Notes: generated by a model not told the origin, from the letters alone. A stretch of DNA of 64,000 bases from an uncultured Gammaproteobacteria bacterium (GCA_913045175.1 CAJWQG010000001.1:62001-126000), one strand, 5' to 3'; counted from the first letter of the stretch, positions 9,513-18,662 are shown. Numbers and translations are program-made.

Positions 9513-11183
9513 ATGACACACGATCTCATTATTCGCGATGGAATCATCGTTGACGGAACTGGTGGCGACACGTACACGGGTGACATCGCTATCGATGGCG
9601 ACACCATCACCGAAATTGGCAAGATCGACGAGACGGCAAAACAGGAAATCAAGGCAGATGGTGCGACGGTAACCCCGGGATTTATTGACCTGCATACACA
9701 TCTTGATGCACAGATCGGTTGGGATCCTTATCTTACGCCCAGTTCATGCCACGGAGTGACCAGTGCGCTAATGGGTAACTGCGCAGTGTCCTTCGCGCCG
9801 TGCAAACCAGATGATCGCAATTTTCTGGCTGAGATGATGGAGACCGTGGAAGATATTCCACGGGACGCCATTCTTTCGGGATTACCCTGGGACTGGCATT
9901 CCCACGGGGAATATCTAGACTCCATTGAGCGATTACAACCGGCGATCAATGTCGCCGGGCTGGTGGGTCATGCTGCGGTCCGGTATTACGTTATGGGTGA
10001 ACGAGGTATTGACGAGAACCCAAATGCCGAGGAGATTGAACAGATTGCACAGCTGGTGGGAGATTCCATTCGCGGTGGCTCAATTGGGTTTTCCACAAAC
10101 CGTCTACCGGGCCATCGCGTACCTGACGGCCGGGCGATTCCTGGTACCTATGCAGAAAAAGATGAACTGATCGCGATCGCCAAGTCGGTAGGTGAGGCCG
10201 GTGGTTTGTTCCAAACTGTCCCCTGGTATAGCAAAGGCCAGCTAGTACAAGACCTCGATATGATTGGACAGGAAGCGATTGCAGGTAATGTACGGGCGTT
10301 GTTTAGTGTGGTGGAAACAGATTCTTTTAACATGGACGATCCGCACGACATCATCGACGAATATCGGGCGAAGGGTGCTGAGATCTACGGCACGACAGTA
10401 CCTCGATGTGGCGGTAACATATCCAACCTGCAGACTGTCCATCTGTTTCCGGGCTGGGACAAACTGCGGGCTATTGCGCCCGAGGATCGATGGGCAGCGA
10501 TTCAGGATGAGGATTTCCGCAATCAGTTAATTGAATCAGCCAAGGCGAATCCAGCAAGTCGTGACTATGCCAAGCGTCTGCGCTGGTTGGGGGACGGAGA
10601 TCGCCCCATCTACACCAAGAGCCGTGAAGACAATCTTGACGCGATGGCTATTTCGGCCGGTGAACACCCTGCGGAAACCTGGATGCGTTTAACTCTTGAA
10701 AGTAAGGGAACTGCCGCGTTCCACCAGCCGTTCTTCAACATGAACTTTGAAAAAGTCGAGGAACTCATGGACAGAGACTGGGTCGTCCCTGGATTAGGCG
10801 ATGCTGGAGCACATGTCTCAGTCATTATGGATTCTGGTTGGCCATCATTTCTGCTCAGTCATTGGGTGAGGGACGAGCAAAAACTGGATATAGCAACTGC
10901 TGTACATAGGATGACCGGTCGCGCGGCTGAGGTGCTGGCACTAAATGATCGCGGAACTCTCGCGGTAGGTAAGAAGGCTGACATCAACGTGATTGATCCT
11001 GCACGAGTTGAAGAACGCCATCCTCGAATGGTACAGGACTTCCCACACGGTAAGAGCCGGCTGACCCAGGACGGCGCAGGATATCTGGCGACCCTTGTTA
11101 ACGGCACGATCATTCGCAGGAATGATGAGTCTACCGGCGAGCGGCCGGGGTCCGTATTGCGATCTGCGTCCTCGCAGCGTTGA
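9513..11183 (+). CDS. N-acyl-D-amino-acid deacylase / D-aminoacylase family amidohydrolase
   Basis: Metal-dependent amidohydrolase of 556 aa. The N-terminal beta-sandwich (residues 1-60) leads to the metal-binding motif PGFIDLHTHLD, in which the HxH pair sits at about residues 61-63. The NCAVSFAPC phrase near residue 90, GHAAVR near 152, and the late DAGAHVS motif carrying the catalytic Asp are all family traits. It ends with a second beta-sandwich strand set (GKKADINVIDPARV). Members remove acyl groups from D-amino acids or hydrolyse related cyclic amides in the cytoplasm. It sits between a TRAP uptake operon and an alcohol dehydrogenase, which suggests a short catabolic route for an imported compound. 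Exact substrate is unknown. Confidence 0.9.
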   Translation: MTHDLIIRDGIIVDGTGGDTYTGDIAIDGDTITEIGKIDETAKQEIKADGATVTPGFIDLHTHLDAQIGWDPYLTPSSCHGVTSALMGNCAVSFAPCKPDDRNFLAEMMETVEDIPRDAILSGLPWDWHSHGEYLDSIERLQPAINVAGLVGHAAVRYYVMGERGIDENPNAEEIEQIAQLVGDSIRGGSIGFSTNRLPGHRVPDGRAIPGTYAEKDELIAIAKSVGEAGGLFQTVPWYSKGQLVQDLDMIGQEAIAGNVRALFSVVETDSFNMDDPHDIIDEYRAKGAEIYGTTVPRCGGNISNLQTVHLFPGWDKLRAIAPEDRWAAIQDEDFRNQLIESAKANPASRDYAKRLRWLGDGDRPIYTKSREDNLDAMAISAGEHPAETWMRLTLESKGTAAFHQPFFNMNFEKVEELMDRDWVVPGLGDAGAHVSVIMDSGWPSFLLSHWVRDEQKLDIATAVHRMTGRAAEVLALNDRGTLAVGKKADINVIDPARVEERHPRMVQDFPHGKSRLTQDGAGYLATLVNGTIIRRNDESTGERPGSVLRSASSQR

Positions 11184-11216
11184 TTAACCCGTTGATTTAC
11201 TTGTAGGAGAACCCAC

Positions 11217-12296
11217 ATGAAAGCAGCAGTATTAAGAGGTGTCAGGGAGCAGGAGATTGAGGACGTCGACATCGATGGTCCGCAAACAAAAGAAGTATTG
11301 ATCAAGGTTGCAGCCGCTGGCGTGTGTCACAGTGATCTGCATTTTTATAATGGTAGCTGGCATGGTGGTTTTCCAATGGTGCTTGGTCATGAGTCGGCTG
11401 GCATTGTGGAGGAAGTAGGTAAGGATGTGACCTACGTGAAACCGGGTGACCACGTGATCACCTGTCTTTCGACGTTCTGTGGCCACTGCGAGGACTGCAT
11501 CACCGGCCGAATGGTGCTTTGTGAGGAACCGGAGGTGAATCGCCTATCGACCGAACGGCCACGATTGCATAAGGGCGATGAATACCTGCGACAGTTTGCG
11601 AGACTAGGGTCATTTGCGGAATACATGCTAATCCACGAGCACTCGCTGGTCAAAATCCGCGAGGATATGCCACTTGATCGTGCCGCGTTGATCGGTTGTG
11701 GTGTGACCACGGGAGTAGGCGCGGCCCTTAACACTGCCAGGATTGACCCCGGAAGCACGGTAGCTGTGATTGGTTGCGGCGGAGTAGGTCTGTCCGCAGT
11801 CAACGGTGCGATGATTGGTGGTGCATCACGAATTATTGCTGTCGACATGCTGGACTCGAAGCTGGAACTGGCCAAAGAATTCGGTGCAACGGATGTCGTG
11901 AACGCCAGGGAAACTGATGCGGTTGAAGCCGTGATGGAATTGACCGGCGGCGGTGTCCACTACAGTTTTGAAGCGATTGGTTTGAAAGTCGCCGCGGAGC
12001 AGGCGTTTCGGGTGTTGCGACGTGGCGGTACCGCGACGGTGATCGGAATGATTCCCCCGCCGCAAATGGTTGAGTTGCTGGGTGCTGATTTCTTACAGGA
12101 AAAACGGATTCAAGGTTCTTCTATGGGTTCCACTAGATTCCGTGTCGATATGCCGAGGTATGTGGAGTTCTATCTGCAAGGGCGACTTTATCTTGATCAG
12201 CTTATCTCGCAACGAATCGGACTGTCGCAGATCAACGAGGCGTTCGAGGTTTTGGAGACTGGTGAAATCGCGCGCAGTGTTATCACGTTTGACTAG
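11217..12296 (+). CDS. Zinc-dependent alcohol dehydrogenase family protein
   Basis: Medium-chain dehydrogenase, 359 aa. Catalytic zinc ligands are in GVCHSD (Cys, about residue 37) and GHESAG (His-Glu, about residue 60). The structural zinc cluster is complete in the CGHCEDCITGRMVLC stretch (about residues 88-102). The Rossmann fold carries VIGCGGVGLSAVNGA, and an acidic residue ends the second strand (AVDMLD), which favours NAD over NADP. A good ribosome binding site (GTAGGAGA) precedes ATG 11217. It lies 33 bp downstream of the amidohydrolase in the same direction and is probably cotranscribed. The sequence resembles class III-like enzymes including NDMA-dependent and Rxyl_3153-type members; its alcohol or aldehyde substrate is not known. 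Confidence 0.92.
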   Translation: MKAAVLRGVREQEIEDVDIDGPQTKEVLIKVAAAGVCHSDLHFYNGSWHGGFPMVLGHESAGIVEEVGKDVTYVKPGDHVITCLSTFCGHCEDCITGRMVLCEEPEVNRLSTERPRLHKGDEYLRQFARLGSFAEYMLIHEHSLVKIREDMPLDRAALIGCGVTTGVGAALNTARIDPGSTVAVIGCGGVGLSAVNGAMIGGASRIIAVDMLDSKLELAKEFGATDVVNARETDAVEAVMELTGGGVHYSFEAIGLKVAAEQAFRVLRRGGTATVIGMIPPPQMVELLGADFLQEKRIQGSSMGSTRFRVDMPRYVEFYLQGRLYLDQLISQRIGLSQINEAFEVLETGEIARSVITFD

Positions 12297-12317
12297 GCTT
12301 CAGGTCACTTTCTGACA

Positions 12318-13355
12318 ATGCATTCGATCACTCGGTTTGTTGCTTTACTTGCTATAGGTTTCGCGGTCCTGTTGTCGTCGGCCTTTGTTGTATCCGGAAA
12401 CCCAAAGAAGCACGACTTTCCCCCCACCGCCTTCGATTATGCCAAGCTGGTGGAGCCAATATTGGGAGTCCCACCGCGAGTTGATCTTAGCAAAGGTGTG
12501 GAGGTCCAACTCTATGTCGATGGGGTGAGTACAGTAGTGCGGGGCGGTTACTCCTGCGATAACCCCAGTCGACTGGGTAAAGGCTGCATTTCTGGCTCAG
12601 TTCTTGAGCGATTCGAAGGAAAGAGCGCCGACGGGGAACCCTTGCCGGACGTGATATGGGTTAGCTTTGGTCGAAACTCGAGCGTCGAGTACAAAGGAAA
12701 GGTTTACGTTAATGGGTCAGTCCAGATGGTTGGCCACCATCTGAAGACAGGGGCAACCGCGTTTTTCGAGAGCAGCGACAAGATTGGTCCCTGGGCCAGT
12801 GTTGATCCGGACACCTTTCGATTGACCGGGGTCATGCCATGGATTGATGACCCACAGGAATTCAATAAGGCGTTTAAGACGCCGCGTACTGTTCAGTGCG
12901 TACAGTGCCACCAGAATGATCCATTCATTCACAACCCTTTTATCGATGCGGCAAAAATGCCCAGGACCGACGAACCAGTGGTACCCGAGATTCGGACAAG
13001 AGACAGGGACATGGAAGTGGACCTACCCTATTTTGTGCTTGGTGGGGAACGCTGGGATATGCGAACCATTCATATCGATGGGAATGGTTGTTTGGAGTGT
13101 CATCGAATAGGCATGAGCACAGTGAAGCTTTTCACTGGTTACGGTTGGTATCCGAACGAACATATGCCGCCGAAAGATCCGGGTAGTTTGGCGGGAGATT
13201 TCAAGGAGCTGCAAACCTGCTGGGAAAACAAACCGGAAGCAACGCCCGGATGCGACTGGGTCGTTCCTCCGGCGGGGCAAACCTTAGGTCGTGTAGTAGG
13301 TGATGAGTATCCCTTTAAGGCGAGATTCAATCGACCAGGTCATAAGGTATTTTAG
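12318..13355 (+). CDS. Exported di-haem c-type cytochrome-like protein
   Basis: Predicted periplasmic protein of 345 aa. It begins with a signal peptide (SITRFVALLAIGFAVLLSSA) and has two CxxCH covalent haem sites, CVQCH at about residue 194 and CLECH at about residue 258. Outside these sites I recognise no domain. The N-terminal 190 residues look like a beta-rich domain with a disulphide-compatible pair of cysteines (YSCDN and KGCIS). Electron transfer in the periplasm is the likely role, possibly serving the neighbouring alcohol dehydrogenase, but that zinc enzyme uses a nicotinamide cofactor and does not need a cytochrome. It starts 22 bases after the dehydrogenase and ends 13 bases before a convergent gene. 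Confidence 0.75.
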   Translation: MHSITRFVALLAIGFAVLLSSAFVVSGNPKKHDFPPTAFDYAKLVEPILGVPPRVDLSKGVEVQLYVDGVSTVVRGGYSCDNPSRLGKGCISGSVLERFEGKSADGEPLPDVIWVSFGRNSSVEYKGKVYVNGSVQMVGHHLKTGATAFFESSDKIGPWASVDPDTFRLTGVMPWIDDPQEFNKAFKTPRTVQCVQCHQNDPFIHNPFIDAAKMPRTDEPVVPEIRTRDRDMEVDLPYFVLGGERWDMRTIHIDGNGCLECHRIGMSTVKLFTGYGWYPNEHMPPKDPGSLAGDFKELQTCWENKPEATPGCDWVVPPAGQTLGRVVGDEYPFKARFNRPGHKVF

Positions 13356-13368
13356 CCTTTACCTCGTT

Positions 13369-14970
13369 CTAGGATGCCTCACGGCTGGTCACCTCATCCG
13401 GCCAACGAGTATCATCCCATCGATGAGCCTGCAGGTAGCGAATAGCGTAACGAATGCTTCGCGGGCTCCCACTACGAACCAGGATCTCCAGTGCGGTGGC
13501 AGGCGTATCAATATCCGAGGCCGGCTTCTCAAGCACTTCGATCAGAAGGTCTTCCATATCTGCTATGTACAGGTCGGAAAGCGCTAACGCGTTCATTGCG
13601 TTGAGATGAATCTTATCACCTATGATTTCGCGCCTTACTTGAGGGTTCACACCCCAACTGTCACGTGGCATTCGAAGCAGTTTGCTGATCGCCGGTAGAG
13701 CCGGAATGGTGTTACTGCTAATGCAGGCTATTGCTTCGAGGACCGCACGAATAATCCGATCGTCAGACGTGTCCAGAATTTCTGCCATCTTGGGCATGGC
13801 GCGGGCAGCAGGGCTGCCAATTTCACCCAGTGCAAAAGCCGCGTTGACGACGATCCATGGGTCCTCGTGGTCGAGCAGTTGCACTAACGGGTCTATGGCA
13901 ATTTCACCCAGACAGGAAAGTGCATAGGCCTCGTCCTGGACGATGTGTGCTCCATCGACCCAGCGCCGTTCGAGAGGATCGCCGTCAGGTCCAAAGCTAC
14001 CGTCCTCTTTCTGACTATAGGAATGTGGCTGTATTCTATTTTGACCGGCAACAGACAATAATCCGGATATCAGAGGTTCGAGAGTGGGCTCACCCATCGC
14101 GCCCAGGCTATAAATCGCGGCAAGGCGCGCTTGTTGATTCGTACCGTTCAGGCTAGCAAGGTGACGGTCGACATCCTTCGCGGGTCGGAATCCGGTTTTA
14201 CTTATGCCCCGCATCCAGTCCCACACATAGGACCAGGTTTCTGGATACTGGAAGCGGCCAAGGTGCTCCGCCGGTGGCTGCCAGTCACTCGCGCCGCCAT
14301 CCCAACTTGGTTCTTCCGGATTGCGCGTTCTCATAAAATTAAACTTGATCATATGCCGGGTTTGGTCAGTGAGATTGCTCATGCCCGCATGTTCGATATC
14401 AATAGCGGTCAACAGACAACTGCCCGCTTTAATCTGGTCGGGTACGAAAGCAAAGCGATGATCCGCTTCCGTGATGTGATCGCAATAGTGGGAGCCGGGA
14501 ATGACCCGGGTCGGTCCTCTTTCGGCTGGCGTGTCCTGGGGAAAATAGAATAAGAAAAGGAAGCGCGGTACGTGATATCGGGTGTGGTGCAGTTTGTCTT
14601 TGTGCCAGACCGTAAAACTTCTGGAACCCTCCCCGACAGGGGTCCCACTCTCATAGCCTTTAAGTTCCAGGTTTCGTTCTTCCGGCGCAAGCGGTTCACT
14701 GGGTGTTGAGAGCCTGTGTGGACTCAGCATGTAGTCGTTGCCAAGAATGCTTTGCAGTGCACCCTTGATGGTCGGTGAATCAAGAACCTGCTGTAGCTCG
14801 GATACTCGGGGCAGAATATTGAACCAAACGTCGGGGTCCTGGACATTCACGTACTGGACTTTATCGAAGATAGTCTGGTGAAAGCTGGCATCCGGGATGC
14901 TGTCGAGTACTAGTACCCCATCACAGATGAAGCGACGCATTTGCTCATCGTTGAGTCTGATTGCTGACAT
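13369..14970 (-). CDS. PhyH-type Fe(II)/2-oxoglutarate oxygenase fused to C-terminal HEAT repeats
   Basis: Protein of 533 aa with two parts. Residues 1-270 form a phytanoyl-CoA-dioxygenase-like fold: the proximal iron ligands are in WHKDKLHH (HxD, about residue 120), the distal His in IEHAGMSNLTDQTRHM (about 195-210), and the following Arg would bind 2-oxoglutarate. Residues 280-520 are HEAT/PBS-lyase-type helical repeats, for example ARLAAIYSLGAMGEPTLEPL, EAYALSCLGEIAIDPLVQLL and VVNAAFALGEIGSPAARAM. HEAT repeats usually mediate protein binding, so the oxygenase may act on, or be docked to, another protein or a large assembly; this is inference. It is transcribed away from the ADP-ribosylglycohydrolase gene and converges with the cytochrome gene. 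Confidence 0.88.
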   Translation of the reverse strand: MSAIRLNDEQMRRFICDGVLVLDSIPDASFHQTIFDKVQYVNVQDPDVWFNILPRVSELQQVLDSPTIKGALQSILGNDYMLSPHRLSTPSEPLAPEERNLELKGYESGTPVGEGSRSFTVWHKDKLHHTRYHVPRFLFLFYFPQDTPAERGPTRVIPGSHYCDHITEADHRFAFVPDQIKAGSCLLTAIDIEHAGMSNLTDQTRHMIKFNFMRTRNPEEPSWDGGASDWQPPAEHLGRFQYPETWSYVWDWMRGISKTGFRPAKDVDRHLASLNGTNQQARLAAIYSLGAMGEPTLEPLISGLLSVAGQNRIQPHSYSQKEDGSFGPDGDPLERRWVDGAHIVQDEAYALSCLGEIAIDPLVQLLDHEDPWIVVNAAFALGEIGSPAARAMPKMAEILDTSDDRIIRAVLEAIACISSNTIPALPAISKLLRMPRDSWGVNPQVRREIIGDKIHLNAMNALALSDLYIADMEDLLIEVLEKPASDIDTPATALEILVRSGSPRSIRYAIRYLQAHRWDDTRWPDEVTSREAS

Positions 14971-15106
14971 AGACCTGTTTCGTGTAGAGATTGGATGGAG
15001 ATTCTAGTCGTCTTACCGAGATGAGGCTAATCGAAACTATCCTCACATCCCCCAAAAACAGGTTGTTTGATATAGTCCGGTTTTAAGATGGGAAACAGGA
15101 ATTGTA

Positions 15107-16192
15107 ATGGGTGGCAGTTGGCTGAAATCAAGAATAGCAGGGGCGCTGTATGGTGGCGCCATTGGTGATGCGCTGGGTGGTGCGGTGGAAGGTTGGCCGC
15201 TGGACCTGGTGCATAAAGTTCACGGAGGTCCGGTGCAGGACCTGTTGCCCTATGTTCGAATTAACAAGGATGCAGTAGACGTTGGTGATAACAATGAGAT
15301 CCGCGCCCCCGCCGGACGCACCACTGACGATACCCATTTCAAGAATCTGCTTTGTCAAGCGATTCTCAAAAAAGGTGGCAGGGTGAATGCAGAGGAATTC
15401 GCCGCCGAGCTTGAGCCGGAGGATTCGCACGCGTATATCATCATGCGTCAGGCTCTGCTAAGGCTGGAATCGTTCCGCCATGTATATAGTGCGGAGCGAA
15501 TGGGCCAGCCACACATTAGTGTGACGGACAATGCTGCTCATCATGGTGGTAAAGGTCTGCCACCTGCCAATGGGGCGGTCATGATGATGTCACCGGTTGG
15601 CCTGATGTATCCCGGTAAACCGGATGAGGCGTATCTGGCGGGTTATGAGATCGCCTGTGCTATCCAGCAGGGATATTCTGCGGATATGGCGGGCGTGGTG
15701 GCTGCCGGTGTCGCGGCGGCACTGGTACCGGATACTGATATCAAGACCGTAGTTGAAGTTATGAAGCAAGTGGCGCCTGGATCGGCCGCTGAGTTGCTTG
15801 ATGCAACCATAGCGCTTGCGTCAGAGGCAAAGGATTTCGAAGCGTTTCGAACCGCTTACTACGATAAGTTCCTGATTAGCTTTCTTGACCCTGGGGAAGC
15901 AGTCGCCGTGGCAGTCGGTAGTCTGCTGTTGGGGGAAGGTAAGTTTGAAGAGTCGACACTCAACGCCGTCCATTTTGGACGTGACTGTGACAGCATAGCC
16001 ACCGTAGCTGGTGCTATCGCTGGCGCATGTTCAGGCGTGGAAGAAATTCCTTCCGCATGGATCGAAACGGTCGACGCTGCACGAGAGGAAGAGCCTAGTC
16101 AGGCTGATCTCGCCGAGGGCCTATACGCGGCGCTACAAACTGAACTCAATGCCGCGCGACAGTGGGCGGACCAGTATGAGGAACTGCTTTAG
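15107..16192 (+). CDS. ADP-ribosylglycohydrolase family protein
   Basis: Cytoplasmic DraG/ADPRH-type hydrolase, 361 aa. The family opening is clear (RIAGALYGGAIGDALGGAVEG), followed by the metal-binding RTTDDTHF motif at about residues 64-71. The second metal site near the C-terminus reads HFGRDCDSIATVAGAIAGAC where GGDTDTIA is common, so both magnesium-binding aspartates are kept. Such enzymes remove ADP-ribose from proteins, DNA or small molecules, and some act on unrelated ribosides. Here it stands alone, divergent from the PhyH-HEAT gene, with a 136-bp region between them. No ADP-ribosyltransferase is visible in the window, so the substrate is open. Confidence 0.92.
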   Translation: MGGSWLKSRIAGALYGGAIGDALGGAVEGWPLDLVHKVHGGPVQDLLPYVRINKDAVDVGDNNEIRAPAGRTTDDTHFKNLLCQAILKKGGRVNAEEFAAELEPEDSHAYIIMRQALLRLESFRHVYSAERMGQPHISVTDNAAHHGGKGLPPANGAVMMMSPVGLMYPGKPDEAYLAGYEIACAIQQGYSADMAGVVAAGVAAALVPDTDIKTVVEVMKQVAPGSAAELLDATIALASEAKDFEAFRTAYYDKFLISFLDPGEAVAVAVGSLLLGEGKFEESTLNAVHFGRDCDSIATVAGAIAGACSGVEEIPSAWIETVDAAREEEPSQADLAEGLYAALQTELNAARQWADQYEELL

Positions 16193-16266
16193 GTCAATGT
16201 AGGAACCTAGGAAACCTGATAACATCTGTTGTCCGCTATGAGTTAATTGGGTAGACACTGGTGGAT

Positions 16267-16527
16267 ATGATTGATCGCGAACTCGAAAAACGCCAAAACC
16301 GGTTGGATGAGTTGGAGAGCCGAATAATTCGTGACCTTGAGCACAGAACAGAGCTGCTCTATTCACAGATTATGGTGTTGCGTAAGGGAAGTGAAGAACG
16401 TGAAAAACTAGAGCTTGAGTACAAAAAAGATAGTAATGAACTCAGGATGCGTAGCAACGAAATACGCGAGTTACGAACCGAGATAGAAACCCTCAAACTG
16501 GAACGAAGAGACAAACCAACTTTCTAA
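16267..16527 (+). CDS. Small charged coiled-coil protein of unknown function
   Basis: A protein of 86 aa from ATG 16267 (88 aa if the GTG at 16261 is used). It is almost entirely helix-forming and rich in Glu, Arg and Lys with regularly spaced Leu and Ile, so a coiled coil over most of its length is likely (LEKRQNRLDELESRI near the start, NEIRELRTEIETLKLERRD near the end). No family recognised. It lies 74 bp downstream of the ADP-ribosylglycohydrolase and 1 base before the end of a convergent CoA-transferase gene. The length and strong heptad pattern argue that it is a real gene, but a role cannot be given. Confidence 0.6.
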   Translation: MIDRELEKRQNRLDELESRIIRDLEHRTELLYSQIMVLRKGSEEREKLELEYKKDSNELRMRSNEIRELRTEIETLKLERRDKPTF

Positions 16528-16528
16528 C

Positions 16529-17674
16529 CTAGCTAATCCATTTATCGTTGTCTGCCCCAACAGGACGTGGGGATCGCTCCGGTGCTAGTCGATCACCGTT
16601 TAACTTAAAGCCTATAGAAGGGATCTGGACTTTGGTGTCGTTCACTTCCATTTCGGTCAATAGACCCCGGGCAGCAGGTTGTCCCTCAGTCAATACTTCA
16701 CCAAGGCTTCTAACACGACTTGCCGGTACGCCCAGTTTGTCGAATATCTCTTCCCAGTGGTCAGCAGCATTTGTCATTAAGGCCGCGTTGAGTACTTCAC
16801 GAAACGACTCCAGATTATTATGGCGTGCGTCAGGCTCCTGCCAACGTGGGTCTGTCGCCCACTCTTCGTGTCCAAGGCCGCTGCATAAATCTGCGAACTG
16901 ACGCTCATTGTTTGCCGCAAGCGCAATCATTCCGTCCGCCGTACTAAATGTTCCAGAGGAAGGTGCCCGGCTCGCGGCTTCATTGCCCAACTTGGGCATC
17001 TCTTCACCAGTCGTTGCCACAGTGGCGAGATTATTCGCCATAAGAATCATCGCCGTGTCGAGCATGGCCACATTAACCTGTTGACCTTCTCCGGTACGGC
17101 TACGTTCAAGTACCGCTGCGGTGACAGCAAAGGCAGCGTTTAAACCAGTAGCGTAATCCACATAGGGCGCGCCGACTTTGACAGGGCCCATGTCATCGGT
17201 GCCTGTGGTGTTCATAATGCCGGACATAGCCTGTACGACGTGATCGTAAGCGGGACGGTGGCCGATAGGCCCTTCGCCACCATAGGCGGAGATGGAGCAA
17301 TAGATGATCGCTGGATTACGTGCTTGTGCAGCCGCTTCACCGATGCCCAATCTTTCTGCAACTCCTGGACGAAAGTTCTGAACCAGCACATCAGCATCAG
17401 CGATCAGGTTGAGCACTGCGGTAACGCCCTTCGGATCTTTAAGGTCTACCTCTATGCAGTCTTTCTGTGCATTCTGAACGCAGAAACCGAAACCCAGCCC
17501 CTGTTCCCTAAGTTCCGGGATCGTATTTGAATGTCGGGTTGTCTCTCCTCCCGGTCGCTCGATCTTGATCACTTCAGCCCCAAGCAGAGCCAACTGGTAG
17601 GTGCAGTACGGTCCTGCGAGGACCTGGGTTAAATCGAGGACGCGAATTCCTGTCAGTGGTGCGGGTCTTCCCAT
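16529..17674 (-). CDS. CaiB/BaiF-type (class III) CoA transferase
   Basis: Enzyme of 381 aa that moves CoA between carboxylic acids, with the family opening GIRVLDLTQVLAGPYCTYQL and the nucleotide-binding region AEVIKIERPGGE. The catalytic Asp of the family is expected in the TGTDDMGPVKVGAPYVD region at about residue 160-175, after YDHVVQAMSG. A C-terminal small domain ends in FKLNGDRLAPERSPRPVGADN. It follows two MaoC-type hydratase genes on the same strand (gap 9 bp). Together they suggest activation of a carboxylic acid as a CoA thioester and hydration of an unsaturated acyl-CoA, as in the mesaconyl- or citramalyl-CoA routes; the actual acid is unknown. Confidence 0.93.
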   Translation of the reverse strand: MGRPAPLTGIRVLDLTQVLAGPYCTYQLALLGAEVIKIERPGGETTRHSNTIPELREQGLGFGFCVQNAQKDCIEVDLKDPKGVTAVLNLIADADVLVQNFRPGVAERLGIGEAAAQARNPAIIYCSISAYGGEGPIGHRPAYDHVVQAMSGIMNTTGTDDMGPVKVGAPYVDYATGLNAAFAVTAAVLERSRTGEGQQVNVAMLDTAMILMANNLATVATTGEEMPKLGNEAASRAPSSGTFSTADGMIALAANNERQFADLCSGLGHEEWATDPRWQEPDARHNNLESFREVLNAALMTNAADHWEEIFDKLGVPASRVRSLGEVLTEGQPAARGLLTEMEVNDTKVQIPSIGFKLNGDRLAPERSPRPVGADNDKWIS

Positions 17675-17683
17675 GTTATGCCC

Positions 17684-18100
17684 TCACTTTGGTATGGTGA
17701 CGGTCGCGGTACCAAAGACGCGGGTCTCGTCTTTCTCGTTCTTGATAGACAGATCGATAATCACTTCACCCGTATCCTCATCGATATCGGTTACCACGGC
17801 CGCGATGGCATGGTTTTGATCTGCCAGGACCGGTGCACGGAAAACCGTATCAATATGTTTGATGGTCCCGGTGGGTGCCCACTCATGGATAACTCTACTG
17901 AGGTAACCCATACTCATGATCCCCGGCATTAGCGCGCCGGGAAGACCTTGAGCACGAGCCTGCTCATGGTCCTCGAAACGACCGCCGCCAGAGTAGCCGA
18001 CAATATTTGCAAATTTGCTGGTCGCATCAAGTGTTGTATCGGGTTGGAATTCGGGTAAATCCATACCAAATTCGACGTCAGAAAGTATTTGGATGCTCAT
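17684..18100 (-). CDS. MaoC-type hydratase, C-terminal-half subunit
   Basis: Hot-dog-fold protein of 138 aa matching the C-terminal half of two-domain MaoC-like enoyl-CoA hydratases. The hydratase signature around DATSKFANIVGYSGGGRFEDHEQARAQG supplies an Asp/His-type active-site region, followed by LPGALMPGIMSMGYLSRVI. The gene overlaps the preceding MaoC N-terminal-half gene by 4 bases (ATGA type), so the two subunits are made together and probably form one heteromeric enzyme. It is 9 bases ahead of the CoA-transferase gene. Reaction: hydration or dehydration of a 2-enoyl-CoA; substrate not known. Confidence 0.82.
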   Translation of the reverse strand: MSIQILSDVEFGMDLPEFQPDTTLDATSKFANIVGYSGGGRFEDHEQARAQGLPGALMPGIMSMGYLSRVIHEWAPTGTIKHIDTVFRAPVLADQNHAIAAVVTDIDEDTGEVIIDLSIKNEKDETRVFGTATVTIPK

Positions 18101-18537
18101 TCTGGTTTCTCACGAATGACCTGGCGTGAATCAGTACTCGCCAGATGTGTGCCTGCATCATCGTATAGCTGTATGCGGGATACGAGAAATACCATTCTTC
18201 CGGAGCGCCCGCTTTTAGCGTAGATGTCGTGCAGATGTGTACGTCCTGTCAGTTGTACCCCGAATGGTACTGGCTCGATACTGGTGACCGCCTTACCACC
18301 GTCCATGGAGATACCTCCAAGCGATGGAAAGTCGATTGGTAGTTGGCGGCCCGATGCGAGGCTCGCAAGGATCGGTAGGCACGCCTGAAAATTTGGATCG
18401 GTCGGATCGGTAAACTCGGGTCTGGTCTCGCCATAGGCCTTGGCGGCGGCGGCGGATTTTTCGGCCTCGATGACAAAACCGGTGCGATCAAATTCCAGGT
18501 CCAGGAACTTGGACCGCAGCTCATCTATATCAAGCAT
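18097..18537 (-). CDS. MaoC-like N-terminal dehydratase domain protein (FAS1_DH type)
   Basis: Hot-dog protein, 146 aa from ATG 18537 (a TTG at 18540 could add one residue). It resembles the non-catalytic N-terminal half of bifunctional MaoC hydratases: a leading helix ([19 protein letters not shown]), then [14 protein letters not shown], and a strand-rich end with the phrase [20 protein letters not shown] typical of this domain. In other bacteria this half is either fused to, or encoded beside, the catalytic half; here it is separate but overlaps it by 4 bases. The gene begins a three-gene operon with the catalytic MaoC half and the CoA transferase. Confidence 0.8.
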   Translation of the reverse strand: MLDIDELRSKFLDLEFDRTGFVIEAEKSAAAAKAYGETRPEFTDPTDPNFQACLPILASLASGRQLPIDFPSLGGISMDGGKAVTSIEPVPFGVQLTGRTHLHDIYAKSGRSGRMVFLVSRIQLYDDAGTHLASTDSRQVIREKPE

Positions 18538-18662
18538 CAATATCTTCTGTTGGCGGGCAAAGGGCTATTGTAATGACATATCACATTCAGGCCCAGTGGC
18601 AGTTTAATGCGGATGTATCCTGTCACCGATATACTGCCAGAGAAAGAACACTCGAGAACAGG

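Noticed and set aside
11432-11875. Minus-strand frame of 147 codons inside the alcohol dehydrogenase gene
   Set aside because: The plus-strand frame carries intact zinc-binding motifs, so the antisense frame is not coding.
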